A DNA stretch of 64,000 nucleotides from Siphonodentalium dalli (taxonomy: Eukaryota > Mollusca > Scaphopoda > Gadilida > Siphonodentaliidae). Within the stretch, counting starts at the first letter, position 1, and the number at the start of each line of letters is the position of its first letter. The position numbers and the translations under genes were made by a program. The notes under the pieces are model-generated. The model searched no databases. It was not told where the DNA came from and saw nothing but the letters and a program-made list of their open reading frames with translations. The stretch is taken from positions 100,027,319 through 100,091,318 of the forward strand of contig CP136066.1 of the NCBI GenBank assembly GCA_032622095.1, read 5' to 3'. Positions 12,600 to 25,204 of the stretch are shown in pieces.

Positions 12600-14320
12600 G
12601 TACTATATAATAGCTTTAAGCTTTGAATGTTATATTGTGTGGTTCAATGAGACAATGACACTTGGTGAATGTTTTTCTTTTCTTTTTGCACATAAAATTG
12701 TTTTCAACTTCACTGTCTTCAGCCTTCAGGATAAATCACATTCTGTCACCAGGAATATATAGTCCGGCACAGTGTTTTACTTTGTATTTTTTACTGATAC
12801 TCCAATGTTTTAATTCGCTCGTATTTTCAGTAGTATTGTATAATATGTCCTAATAATACTATCATCCGGTGAGCCACGATTGTGAATCAGAAGTAGCATC
12901 AATGTCACAGCAAAAACCAATCCAGGGCGGTGTTGGTCCGTTTTTATTCATTTTTTCTTTGCTCTCAGTTGGAAATAATCGTGACATTAAACTAATAACA
13001 ATTCTATCAATCATGTCCAATGAATTGAAACAATATCATCTCGAAATGTGGGGTAATTGTTTTGTTTTTGTTTGTTTAACTTCAAGTAGGCTCTGCACAA
13101 CAAAATCTGTTGCCAGTGTTTATTCACGTGACAATGACGATCTTAGTAGAACGCACTTCCGGTTATATAAGTTAAGGAAGAATGACTTTGACCAATTGTG
13201 AATGGAATTTTTCATGCAATCCAGAGTGAACACGGGACGATTTGATAACGTTACACATTGAATAACAGTTATAATTATTTCCAGATTCTGGCGGATGGGA
13301 TGAGGAATGTTTATTTTAAAATTTTCAAGATATTTCGTGGAAAACCATCACTGTGTCGTGACTCGTGTGTTGTAATTCAGGGGGGGGGGCGGCTAATTAA
13401 AATTATAAGATACAAGTAAACATTGATTTAATCGATCGGCGGGTTCAAATTAAAGTGATTGTTGCCATTTATTGGTCATCAAATGATCAATGAGTTTTAC
13501 GATGAGGGCTAAATTCTAATTCACATAGATTACAAGTAACTTTCATTCCATTCAAAATAGGTCACTTGACATCCACCTTAATTTGGCTTAAAATAATACG
13601 ATGACGAAACTGGCGGTTGATTTGAAAATTTAAATACATGTGCTGCTTGTGCAGTTTCACGTGGTCGAGTGTGAAGAGTGTATTTTATAAATCAATGATA
13701 ATATAACTATATAAGTACTAACAGTAACAACAGCTCAACGAATAGAGCAATGCATGCAGGAGCTTAAATTAGAACATTAAATTAAAAACATCCACATCGA
13801 TGATAAATCGGGCCTAAAGAAAATGTTTAATATTCATAATTTAATTTTTTCACCCGAGCCCAAGGCATAATTTGGCATAAATTTTGCGACTTGACAAAGT
13901 TGAAACTGAGCTGTGTTCGCCCGTAATTTGCATATAAACAATGACGATTAAGACAAGACCCACGCACGGGTTTCTGTGATTCCATGGTTCATATTATTGT
14001 GTAATATTGAATTTTTCACTCAGAAATGTTAAAATAAGCAAAGTTCTCAAAGTCGAAGAAAAAGTCCATGTGCATCAGGGCATGCCCACCACGAATTCGT
14101 GAATGAATCACGTACACATCTGTCTTCTTCCTGAAATAAAACAACGTACCTTTTATCTCCATTAACATTACTATCCCTTTTTAAATTAGATTCCATTCTA
14201 AAAACAATTATTGTTATTAAAATAACACAATCAGAATATAAATAGTGAAGGACAACAAGAATGGCGTCTCATTTATAATAACACGTGCTGGACATGACGC
14301 CAACATTTTGACGTCACTTT
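12600..14320. other. No gene recognised
   Basis: Gene-free as far as I can see. The only features are a G homopolymer near 13380 and AT-rich unique-looking sequence. Confidence 0.35.
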
Positions 14321-15140
14321 ACGTTGGTGCCCGTCGCCGTTGGCTGACCGTCGGCCACCCAACGTTGGGTCAACGTCGGGTTTCCAACGTTGAGGCGACG
14401 TTGGCAGTCAGTATGTTTGAAACGCGCAAAATCGTACGCATGTCGACGTTGCGCCATCGTTGTACCAACCACAAAAGCGGACGTTGCACCAACGTAATTA
14501 TTCCAACGCAAGTCGACGTTGGGCCATCGTCGTACCAACCACAAAAGCCGACGTTGGGCCAACGTAATTATTCCAACGGAAGTCGACGTCGGGCCATCGT
14601 CATACCAACCACAAAAGCCGACGTTGGGCCAACGTAACTATTCCAACGCAAGTCGACGTCGGGCCATCGTCGTACCAACCACAAAAACCGACGTTGGGGC
14701 CAACGTAATTATTCCAACGGTGCCCGTCACCGTTGGCTGATCGTCGGCCACCCAACGTTGGGTCAACGTCGGGTTTCCAACGTTGAGGCGACGTTGGCAG
14801 TCGGTATGTTTGAAGTCGGTATGTTGAAACGCGCAAAATCGGACGCATGTCGACGTTGGGCCATCGTCGTACCAACCACAAAAGCCGACGTTGGGCCAAC
14901 GTAATTTTTCCAACGCAAGTCGACGTCGGGCCATCGTCGTACCAACCACAAAAGCCGACGTTGGGCCAACGTAATTATTCCAACGCAAGTCGACGTCGGG
15001 CCATCGTCGTACCAACCACAAACGCCGACGTTGGGCCAACGTAACTATTTCAACGCAAGTCGACGTCGGGCCATCGTCGGACCAACCACAAAAACCGACG
15101 TTGGGCCAACGTAATTATTCCAACGTTGGCCCAACGTACG
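14321..15140. repeat. ACGTTGG-type minisatellite, 70-bp period with higher-order structure
   Basis: Units of 70 bp (starts at 14511, 14581, 14651 and again from about 14845) contain GTCGACGTCGGGCCATCGTC, an ACCAACCACAAAAGCC segment and GACGTTGGGCCAACGTAA. A distinct CGTTGGCTGACCGTCGGCCA spacer occurs at 14338 and again at about 14731, giving a higher-order repeat of about 395 bp. Long open frames on both strands here are products of the 70-bp period with few stops and should not be called genes. The array ends at ACGTGTGCTATCTGGGA. Confidence 0.85.
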
Positions 15141-15249
15141 TGTGCTATCTGGGAATAACGCATGAGGTATTTCACTGTTCGTGCAGAAAATTGTGCTATC
15201 TTTGCGCATTTGCACTCACATGGTAAACTGACGACAGGAACACACATAA

Positions 15250-18135
15250 TCAGTTGTGTGTACATATTGCATACCAACGTTTCATATTGATATACCGGTA
15301 GTGGCACATGCGTCCATATGCTTGCGATATACACGATGGCAAGAGTCTGCTAATTTGGTCATTTCTATTCTTAACAATGTGTTCCAGACTCGTGATGTTT
15401 CAATATTTTGGGAGGTGTGTCCATACGGTTGTGACGTTGATGAACACGTCCTGGCATATGGACTGAAATATCCTTTATTGATGCAGTAGTGCTGTGGAAA
15501 ATGATTGACGTATTTACTCAGTATAACCAAAATAAAACTACAGCTTTAGCATCGTGGCAGTCTAGTAATAACTAGACCAAGGTTTCCTTACAGTCAACTC
15601 TCCACGTAAGTTGAAAGTAATGAAAGTTAGGTCTAGTTTTAATAAGACTGGCATCGTGGTATAGCAGTAATTGATAGCAGTGTTCTCAGCTCTACTTGGT
15701 ATGATTGTGATTTGATATTGACGGTTTGTGGTGTCAGTTACATGTATATTTAAGCAGGTGCCTGTAGCTACAAACAATTGCATTAAAATCCGAAAAAAAA
15801 TCAGTTTCAAACTGGCAATTTCACGATTCCATTGCACATGCAGGAACAGACACATTGCAAAGATGTTAAGATGCGGCGTGGACTTTCGGAATATTTATGA
15901 AATTCTGTACGATCGTGGAAGTGTATTTGACAGGTCAAGCTATCATTACGTCATTGCACTTGTCAGATAAACTGACGACACGAGCACACACATGCGGTTT
16001 TGTTTATTTCATACCAAGCGAGTGATATTGATATGGTGGCAAGTGCTTTCATATGCTTGCGACATACAATATGGAAATAGTCTGTCTAGCCATTAGTGGT
16101 AGGAAGTTCAATGGTGGCTATTACTTAATTTCACAATGCGTTCCATAGTTGGGTATGTCGATATTCCAGAAGGGACGCCCATATGGTTGCGACATTGATC
16201 AACTCATACTAGAATCTAGACTGAAAATCCTTTATTGGTGTACCAGCGCAGTGTGAAAATGGGTGATGTGAGAGCGCATTAAAATATATAATACGGCCTT
16301 AGACTTGTGACATAACCAGTAATTTGTGTACATTGTTCTCAACGCTACCTGCTATTAGAGTTTTGATGCTGATAGTGCATGGTGTCTATTAAATTTTACA
16401 ATTTCATGACTTGAGTTTCCGGAAATATTACGAAAAACCCTGTGCCAACGCATTCTCTTACATATACGAGGCTTCCTATATAAGAGAAGGCACCGGAACA
16501 TGGTCTTTAATACCACAACAGTGCAGCTCCCAGCATTAAAAGGATAAACAAATATTGCAGGAAAAATACAATCAGTCACTAAAATACTTAAAATTTCCAG
16601 GTTGTGTGATTAAATCTATGAGTTTAAATCGTTATATGTATTTGACACTTTCATGGAAGAAACCGTGTTGAGCAACATCGATAATGCAGGGATGTAGAGA
16701 CACTTGTGGGGAAGGGTCAGTTAGAATATGCCGTTCCAATGTGTGATTAACAGCCGCATATGTGTGTTATTTCCCCCTGGTATATGACATACTTGCATAC
16801 GTCGCGTAAGGATAACAGTTTGTATTTGACTGATCGTGCGATCATTACGCCACTGCACTCGTCCGATATACGACAACAGTAACTCGCGCATGCGATTTTG
16901 TGTATATATTCCGTACCAAGCGTGCGATATTGATGTCGTGTCAAGTGCGTCCATATGCGTGCGACATACAGTATATGGCAATAGTTTGACAATCCGTTAG
17001 TGGTATAACTGTGGTTAATTCTTAATTTCACATTGCATGCGTTCTAGAGTTGGGACACGTCGATAATCCGGAAGGGGCGCTCACATGGTTGCGACATCGA
17101 TTAATGGATCCTGGCATATGGACTGAACATTGCTTTATTGACGTAGTAGCGCAGTGTACACAAAATAAAGCCTTAATTTTTTTACACAACCAGTAATTGG
17201 TACAGTATTCTCGACTACGTGTATGACTGAATGTTGGTGCTGATGGTGTTTGGTGTCCGTATTATTTTGAAGCAGATATGACAATTATCACAAGAAAAAT
17301 ACAAATGAAGTTACTAAAATGCCGGTTTTATGGTTAAATCTATGCGGTGTTTTTTTACCTGAAATTGAGCACTTTCACTCAAGAAACAGTGTTAGGCAAC
17401 ATCTATCTTGAAGGGATATAGAGACATCGGTGGGGAAGAGTCAGTTAGAATATATCGAACGAGCGTGTGGTAAACAGACCCAGTTGCATAATGATAATCA
17501 TGCATGCATGCGTCTTTTAATGAGAACAATAGGAGGCCTAATGTGTTTTGGCAGATTGTGCCATCCTACGACATTGAACTCGTCCGATATACTGACAACA
17601 GTAACACACACGCTTAGTTTTGTGTATATATTCCATACCAAGCATGCGACATTGTGCCATAAGTGCATCCACATGCTTGCGACATACACTAGTTATGGCA
17701 ATAGTCTGTCCAGCCGGTAGTGGGACATTGTATTTAATCGTGGATACTTCTTAATTTTACATTGCGGTCCGAAGTTGATCAACATATCCTGGTATATATT
17801 GACTGAAAATTGCTTTATTGACGTAGTAGCAGTGTACACATTATTGATGTAGGAACGCTTTACACACAAACAAATAACGATTATATAACGGTGTGACATA
17901 ACCTGTATTTGGGTACAATATTTTGGACTCTGGTATGACTGAATTTTGGGAATTAGGTACATGCCTGCGTCGCGTAAGGATGACACTTAGGGTTGCAATC
18001 GTTCGATATACTGATACCAGTAACATACGCGTGCAATCGTGCCGGTTAGTTCTTAATGTCACACCTGTGTTCTTTAGTTGGGATATGGGACGAGCACCCA
18101 TATGCTTGCGACATGACTGTGACAGGACTTGTTTC
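15250..18135. repeat. Old array of 0.7-0.9-kb repeat units
   Basis: At least four diverged copies share, in order, a CATACCAAGCG motif (about 15270, 16011, 16911 and 17631), a CATATGCTTGCGACATACA motif, a segment like CCAGCCGTTAGTGG, a CATATGGTTGCGACATTGAT motif and a CTTTATTGACGTAGTAG end. A partial fifth copy lies at about 17960-18120. Spacing is 720-900 bp because of indels. No intact coding frame is shared between copies, so this is a decayed tandem array or several insertions of one element. Confidence 0.65.
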
Positions 18136-18139
18136 TTCG

Positions 18140-18986
18140 GATTGTGAACTGTACTATACTGTATGACGTCACCATGTGCTCACACAATTCCCTCCAACTT
18201 ATGCAAATAAGCATTTCTATCTCAGATTTGAATAGACGTTGGATATTTTCGGACTACATGACTTAGCTGTGTAGCAACACACCATGAGCTATACAGCACC
18301 CCCTGTAATCGCTCCACATGTAGTGCAGAATTTCAACACACAACTTGGAGCATTTTGTAATGTAATTTTATTATATTTCCACGCCGTCAAGCAGACCAGA
18401 TCTTCGGTGTTACCAGTAATCGAGTAAAAAATGTTGTGAAAATGTGAACAGTGTCGCACAAAAGAACACCTCTTCGAAAGTTCTATTTGAGCACACGAAG
18501 AAATGTCATTATTTCCCTTTATCTTTGTGACATCAATTTCGTCGACTAATTTCGATACCGGTATAATTCAAAAGCGGTAATTATTATAAATGTATTTCGT
18601 ATTGCAAACTGCCAGATTTAATCTACGTGGGCTTTATTACGTTTACGTATGGTCATATTAAATATGATGATTAATATTAATGACATGGATCTATTAAAAC
18701 GCTCTTTAATAATACGCTCGCGTCGATTCTATTTTAAGCGACATGACCCAGTTTTCATCCAACTATCTAAAACTGGGTTATAAAATGAAATATAAAGTAT
18801 GATCGAACATTTATTTCTAAATTATTGGCTATTAAACATACAGAGCTAGTAATTATGTGTGTAAAAACAATGAGTTTGAACCCAGCCTCGATAACAAAAC
18901 GTAAACAATTCATGCCGTCTGCCTCGTGGTTGCGAACTGTCAAAATAAAGCGCACGCCGATTTCAAGTTTTTACGAATTTGTAAAC
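18140..18986. other. No gene recognised
   Basis: Nothing supportable except that the last 150 bases lead into the Crypton copy that follows and may be part of that element. Confidence 0.35.
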
Positions 18987-19880
18987 ATGGCAGAATCAAC
19001 GGGATATACAGATCCGATTTTCAAAATCAGACTCCTCGATGAAATGTCTGAAGAAGAATTAGAAAGAATGTTCCTAGCTCCGTATCCCGAGTCGGAGGAT
19101 AATAGTGATCAGATTGCAGAAAATTCCAACAACAACAATCAAAATGTCACACCTGTTCTACTTGAAACTGTTGATCTACCGGTAACAAGTAATAACATTA
19201 TTGAAATTGAACCAGTTTTGAATGTAACTGAGCCTTCTAGATAGCCTAGCAGACCTGCTGTGCCACTGCCAGATATGAACATTTCTGAACAATTTGATAA
19301 TCCCACACTCCAAAGATTTAGTGATGTCACCGATCAAAATCTGAATGACTTCATTGAGCAGGAAAACAGAAATACACTAAAAAAAATAAAAATGATTTGA
19401 ACATCCTTGAACAGTACTTGACAAGAACCGGTGAATATAGAAAAAATCCCATCGTCGGAATTGGATATGGTCCTGGGTAAATTCCTCCTGAGTGTTCGCA
19501 AGAGGAACGGGGATGAATTTGAACCATCATCTCTTCGCTCTATCATCTCAAGTGTGGATCGGTACATACAAAGACACAAATACGGAACAACGATAATGAA
19601 TTCGAAAGATGACTGCTTTGATATTACCAGACGGGCACTTTTAGCAAAGCAGAAGCAGCTTAAGAAATCCGGCCGTGGCAATAGGCCACATAAGGCAGAT
19701 CGACTGACCGATTCGGAAATAAATCAATTATTTCAAAGTGAGCAGTTGGGAATTTCAAGCCCCGATGCAGTACTAAACACCCTGTTGTTCAATAACACTT
19801 TACATCTCGGACTTCGTGGGAAAACAGAACACAGAAATTTGGCACGGGGTGACGCTAAAGCTCGGTCCCCCATTTGCTAA
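18987..19880 (+). pseudogene. Crypton-type tyrosine recombinase (DUF3504 family), truncated copy
   Basis: Starts at ATG 18987 with an acidic N-terminus (MAESTGYTDPIFKIRLLDEM), as in the second copy at 47123. An in-frame TAG at 19242 and frameshifts around 19390-19430 separate it from the core-binding part (19431-19880: NGDEFEPSSLRSI, KKSGRGNRPHKADRLTDSEI, NTLHLGLRGKTEHRN). The family is known from Cryptons and from domesticated proteins such as KIAA1958, QRICH1 and ZMYM proteins. The frame stops just after the first catalytic Arg region (LRGKTEHRNL); the His-x-x-Arg and Tyr blocks are absent. It therefore cannot be an active recombinase. Confidence 0.75.
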
Positions 19881-22270
19881 ATCATGCTCGCGATAAACCT
19901 AGTATCTCGTCAAACTATACAGATATTATATATACATGATCACATATGATAAAAATAATCATTCTGATATTTAAATAGTATGGACATTGTTGAAATGAAC
20001 TCGAAGGAATTAAAACCACACCACGTCATCTTAAGCTCAAAAGTCCGTCTGTTCAACATTTATTTATGCAGCTAATCAAAATATTTTCATAGCTTATGAG
20101 ATAAATTTCCCAATTTATGTTCCCTGTAGCTTCCTGTAAATTTATTATTTTACAAAAAAATTGACATTTTTGCAATGCATAAATTCGATTAAATAGAAAT
20201 TTATTGGCAAATGTGTCGAAAAGAAAACTCTAATTGAGGTGGAGCACTCCATATATGGGAGGTGATCAAGATCTGATGTTTTACCCGCCAACAGTATATG
20301 TATAATAGACATGTCTGATAACCTCATACAATTTGTGACAAACGCAGTTAATTTAAGTCAGCAATTGTATGACACATTTTACAAATTCTCAACTCAACTG
20401 GTATCACAGATTGTGAGTTTTTTTTCAATAACACGACTTGACACTATATATACCAGCAGAAAATAACTGCTTATACACTACTTATAATTTGTACAAACGC
20501 GGTGGCAGGATTCGTCATCTCGGTTTAAACCTCTACATTGGCGGTCCAGCCAACCGGGGACGTTTTTGTCATTCATTGAAAACTCTCTATTCAGTGATAT
20601 GACTGAGCATGCAGTCAAACTAACTGCTTACCAATCGGACCAACAGAGGCCGATATAATGATTATGGACACGCCATAAATTATCGCGAAAGCGGTAACGC
20701 TCATTGGATTTATTCATTGAGAAACAAGTATCGCTGGTGGACCACTTATCCGATCTCATTCTGGGTTTAAATCAATATGACAAAGGGCAAGTCTCTCAAC
20801 GCGGCGCTTTACATCACTTTCTGGTAGATTTTCTGCAAATTGCTTTACCCGAAAAGACCAAATTTTATGTATTTACATGTATAACTATATAAAAGAGTTT
20901 AGGATCTGTCGATCTATTCGCAATGTTTCTCCCAGACTCCCGGACCGATTTCAACCAAATTAGGTGTGACTCGGTGTAACCAGGCGGTTGGTATAACGGC
21001 TTTAGGTTTTCAAAATTTTGATTTAAACAAGAAAAATTTCGTTCAAAAAAAATTGAAAAAATTGTGTTGATAAATTGAGTAAGGAGTTGAATCTAAGAAT
21101 AAACAAAATTTTAAATTGAAATTATTTTTTAATATAAATTTAATTATTTAAAAAAAAAATTGAACTGTTCAAAATGTGCTCAAAGGTGTCGTCGCATGCT
21201 CGCAGCGCACCGCAGGGCTCTCTGACGCTGAATAAAGGCAATTTGCTTACGAGTTCACACCAGAAGTGGCATCTGAACTGTTGGAAGTGGGCAACCAGAG
21301 GGACAGGTTTTAATAAAGAAACATTACATGCATTGCTTTTTTTTTGCTCAATATTGTGCAATGTTCTAAATTTCTCGTGCAGAAAATAAAAAAGTTCCCA
21401 GGTTTTAAACTGGTAGAAAATTATGGGCGTAGCCAGAGTAGAGCTTTGTGGTATGATCTACATCCAAATAAGTTATGTTAGGATTGCAAACTGTGTATAG
21501 CATATCTGGTCATGGAGCAACATCGTTAGGTGAAAATTAAAACATTGAACCCTTCAAATGAATTCGTATAAAACTCCAGTATTTATGATTGCCACAAGCC
21601 AAATGAAAAAAGCCACACAATATTTGTAAAAATAATATCAGAACGCTCGCATTTGAATGAATCAACTGTGACTTGATAACATCAATCGCCACTCCCTCAC
21701 TGGAGATTATTTACAGCTCCACCCTTTCATCTGATTCTTTGACAATTCTAAACCGCGATCTAGAAAGGCGGATTCGTCATCTCAGGTTTAGCCTCGACAA
21801 AACTGGTTTAGCTTGACCGCCGAATTATAGGTCTAGTTGCCGGTTTAAGCTTATAAAACGAAAAAATATAAATCGAAATTGACAAAAACTTATAGGTGTG
21901 GGTGCTTCTCGCTTATAAATTTCCAATCAAAATGTGCTCGCTGTCGTAATTATTGATTTTCGCGCAATCATTAAATGCGGCGGTCCGCATCAGGAAAGTA
22001 TGATTAATTATCTCGACGATACTGAGACACTACTGTTAAACCGCTGGTCTGGCTGGACCAGGTATAAGGGTCTATTCATATTGCACATGCGCGTGCGATT
22101 AATCGCCTCGTTTTTAAGGTGCCTGTTAACACAACGCAGATATATTCGTGACCAATTATTACCTTCCTCAAAAATCCACGTCCTATTCTTGACCAATCAT
22201 CTTCTGCAATCAACCTCGTCATCGAGATAGCCGTTACAGCGAATTACATGGCTCACTCGGTCAGCAAATA
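19881..22270. other. No gene recognised; two dispersed end motifs
   Basis: No gene found. Two sites, about 20505 (GGATTCGTCATCTCGGTTTA) and 21773 (CGGATTCGTCATCTCAGG), resemble the termini of the element at 25187-45409 (GGTCCGAATCGGCATCTC) and are likewise followed by GGTTTA-type repeats. They may be relics of the same family. Both face the same way, so they do not bound one element. Confidence 0.4.
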
Positions 22271-22271
22271 C

Positions 22272-22470
22272 TAGCCAGACTGATCTCTGGCTACCACACA
22301 ATGGAAAACTGATTTTCGCTTTTCAATTATTTTGTTTTGGTGCCTGGCTCTTGTCTTTGTTTAAGAAGATGTCTGTATTTATCCATCTGGAATATGGACA
22401 AGAATATTTTAGATAAAACCGTTACATATATCTATCAATAATTAGTAACTTTGCAACTGAGGGAAGAAAA
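22272..22470 (+). repeat. Dispersed repeat (GACTGATCTCTGGCTACCAC family), copy 1
   Basis: Shares CTAGCCAGACTGATCTCTGG, a CTACCACACAATG motif, a GCCTGGCTCTTGT segment and a CAATAATTAGTAACTTTGCA tail with copies at about 56285-56470 and 56715-57020. It has the length of a SINE or a MITE fragment. No RNA polymerase III box could be assigned with confidence. Confidence 0.6.
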
Positions 22471-23300
22471 ATTGTCTACACTTACTGGTATAACATGAGA
22501 ACCACTGCCACCAACAGTCTTCATACCACTGCAGAATGCCCTCCATTGGCTCAATGTTTGAAGTCAGTATAATACACATGTATTCCAACTTTGGTTCATA
22601 TCAAATAATCCAAACTGGCGGAAACCAAAACTGTTAATGGGCGGACGGAGACAGACGAACGGACTGATTACATAATACCTTTTTTGTATAAGGGCGCATA
22701 AAAAACCTTACCCACCTCCTACCCCTCTCTACTATACACATAAAGCCCATCAGATAAACCGACTCTATCCATCTACTAGACAGATAAACTTAATAATATG
22801 CGAGGTAGAAAGGTCATAAGATCTTGGACCAGTTGACCTCCAGCAGTTCGTGAGTGACGTCACTGGGTCGTAACAACGATATGGTTCATCATTAGAACAG
22901 ACCATGCTGGTTTCCGTTGTTAGCGAGAACGTCCTTAGAAATGTCAACAACCCCAACGTATTTTCGTGCAATCGGTGGCATCACCTTTCTAAAGGATCAA
23001 ACCATGCACCACAAAACGCACTTAATATAATTTTTCAATGTTCAGTTGGTGAAGTCTATAACTTGGCAGTTTGTTACTATAAAGTATACGATATTCATTC
23101 CATGAGCTGGTGCATTTGCACTGCCGATCTTGGTGATAGTGGCAGTAGTGCTACTGCTAAAGTTCAGAATTTCAATTTATTAATAAGCTTCAAGCACAAA
23201 CATCCAAATTTACAAGACTGCTGTACTCGTACATTTCATATATACACCATGCTATGATATTTTTCCGGCATAATTTAGAAATTATAAAGCGGACAATTTC
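22471..23300. other. No gene recognised
   Basis: Holds a CCGTCCG-type repeat fragment in reverse (about 22620-22710; relative at 1428). A 117-codon plus-strand frame at 22904-23257 has no recognisable motif and is not called. Confidence 0.35.
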
Positions 23301-23309
23301 GCAGTGCAT

Positions 23310-23690
23310 ATCAGCTCATAAGGTGATTATGGACTGACATTCGCTCTATCATGGTTAGCTATGTGAACGAAGACCGCCAATTTCGGCCAAAAAAAAGAAG
23401 GTTAAAATGAAGATTTTTCAAAATCAGTCTAGGAGATAGTCTAGGAGATAATTCAACTTCTGATGAGACAATTCCTGCCAAAAGACAGACGAATTATACT
23501 CTGACCATTTCTGTATCTTGTAACCAAGCACTCGTGTGCTGTTTTATCAATGGCCATGGCGCAGCAGAAGGTTGTAGTACAGTACCCCCTCAAAATGGTG
23601 AAAATGGCCAGAAATCGTGTATTGCTACCTTAAAGAAGCATGTCAAATTACCAATTCATCGTTCCTATTTTCGTGTCAACACTGGATGAA
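23310..23690 (+). repeat. Coding-looking repeat copy related to 50281-50580
   Basis: About 330 bp match 50281-50580 closely, with small indels. In this copy one frame, beginning near 23440 (DNSTSDETIPAKRQTNYTLT) and running past a NGHGAAEGCSTV segment to a stop near 23690, reads without interruption. In the other copy the corresponding frame is shifted. It looks like a fragment of a repeated protein gene, but I do not recognise the family. Confidence 0.5.
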
Positions 23691-24067
23691 TTGCATATTC
23701 TTTACAAAACACCCTTTCCCTTTCTCAGACATCACATTCATCGCCAAAAATCAAATTTGAAGCGAAAACATGTGTAAACAGGTGTATGTTACTAAATATA
23801 GTGAACTATTCCACCTGCAAAAACCTGTTATGAGTTTGAACGTTGAAGATTGTGTGCCAGCACATCGCAAGTATGATGAATTGTATATTCTTTACAAAAC
23901 ACCCTTTCCCTTTCTCAGACATCACATTCATCGCCAAAAATCAAATTTGAAGCGAAAACATGTGTAAACAGGTGTATGTTACTAAATATAGTGAACTATT
24001 CCACCTGCAAAAACCTGTTATGAGTTTGAACGTTGAAGATTGTGTGCCAGCACATCGCAAGTATCGG
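23688..24067 (+). repeat. Two-copy tandem duplication, 190-bp period
   Basis: The block beginning TGAATTGCATATTCTTTACA at 23688 recurs at 23878 with one or two changes, and the second copy ends near 24067. The near identity means the duplication is young, or an assembly artefact. Confidence 0.8.
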
Positions 24068-24377
24068 GGGACACTAGCCATTGTTACTATCAAAATACTA
24101 GTATATGCAAGATGTTATTGATGACCTGAATTATGTGATTTAAATTTATGATAAACAATCACAGGAGAGTGAATTGGGGAGGGAGTTGCAGCCATTATAT
24201 TTGTTATAGGCATACAAGGGAAAAGCCAACAAAAGGGGAGGCTGGGTCTGCTTAGCATCACTGTTTGTCTTTTTTTAATCGAGAGACTTCATAAAATTAA
24301 CATCGATAGGATCAAGCATACACAAATTAATGTTTTCGATGATGCAAAAGCATGTATGTGTTTTTTTCTTGTTACAG

Positions 24378-24763
24378 GTAATATGTCACAGATATTTAAC
24401 TCTGTCCCGAGCGAGTGAAAGCTGGCCTAATTACAGCAGTCAATTACGCGTAACAGCCGAAGAAGTTCATCTGGTTGCCATTTGTGGACCGCTCAGATGC
24501 GAGATGGATATGGGAAGTTTAGTATGGGATGGCAAAGTACAGTCTGTTGCAGCACATCGACTCGCCTACTTTGTTCATCACCGAGTGACATTGACATCAG
24601 AGCATGCGTCTCATATATACCACAACAAGGACTGTGTCAACCCAACTCATATATCGCTGAAGCCGGACAAAATAAATAAAGACTGCAGAGACTGCCTGTG
24701 TACAACAAGGGAATTGATGGTCATAGAGGGTATCGTTCGTGCATGTTATGGTTATATCGGCAG
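24378..24763 (+). CDS. Exon with His-Me finger endonuclease-like zinc loop
   Basis: A 386-base open exon has a polypyrimidine AG acceptor (TTTTTTTCTTGTTACAG ending at 24377) and a GTAAGA donor at 24764. The distinctive part is SHIYHNKDCVNPTHISLKP followed by N-K-D-C-R-D-C. It matches the zinc-binding loop of I-PpoI-type His-Me finger homing endonucleases: catalytic His in SH, Cys and His ligands in DCVNPTH, and the later metal-binding Asn. The first expected Cys ligand (CHN) is Tyr here (YHN), a single-base difference, so this copy may be damaged. Start codon and other exons were not found. Such domains occur in mobile and host genes. It lies just outside the split transposase, on the opposite strand. 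Confidence 0.5.
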
Positions 24764-24943
24764 GTAAGATACATATATAATTCTGTGATAAACATAAATG
24801 ACAACAAAAAAGCAGCGATTTTGTCGAGTTTTTAATCTTTGATACGGTGAGTGAGCATTCAATCCATTGTAAAAATAGTAATTTTTTTCCCCAAATTGAA
24901 ATATTTATGTTTTTATTTCAGGATTACATTTCCTTTTTCGACT

Positions 24944-25186
24944 TTATTCTTTTTGCTGTTTATAGTGATTCTGCGACTGGCGTCGTGAATGATAAAGAGC
25001 TAATTTGTCTCTTTTTCTCAATTGCACCGTCATTGGATCTTTGTCATGGCAAGTGACGCCAACAGATTTCGCCAATAAAATTAGCGATTTTCCTGCGCCG
25101 TGGGTTGTCGAATGTACCACAGAATGGCAAAGTCCTTGAAAATTTCCGCTCCAGAGTGTGCTCATTGGGGCATACGTAAACACACT
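24944..25186 (-). pseudogene. DDE (Mutator-like) transposase, C-terminal part, split by insertion
   Basis: On the minus strand from 25186 to the stop at 24944 an open frame carries NFQGLCHSVVHSTTHGAGKS followed by a basic KRDKLALYHSRRQ tail. This pattern resembles the C-terminal region of a transposase family common in marine invertebrates. Its upstream portion is at 45412-46790 on the same strand. The AGT codon at the break is present on both sides of the 20.2-kb insertion as the target duplication, so removing the insert joins the two parts in frame at that point. Confidence 0.55.
25184..25186 (+). repeat. Target-site duplication ACT, left
   Basis: ACT at 25184-25186 matches ACT at 45410-45412. 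Between them the element starts GGTCCGAATCGGCATCTC and ends with the inverse GAGATGCCGATTCGGACC. The duplication lies within a transposase codon on the minus strand. Confidence 0.7.
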
Positions 25187-25204
25187 GGTCCGAATCGGCA
25201 TCTC

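Noticed and set aside
14245-15334. Many open frames of 65-133 codons on both strands
   Set aside because: They all lie in the 70-bp minisatellite, repeat the same peptide and overlap each other on opposite strands.
20503-21790. An element bounded by the two GATTCGTCATCTC motifs
   Set aside because: The motifs face the same direction and match the 25187 end only partly, so they cannot be the two ends of one inverted-repeat element.
22904-23257. 117-codon plus-strand frame
   Set aside because: No domain, no splice context and Cys/His spacing without pattern; more likely chance.
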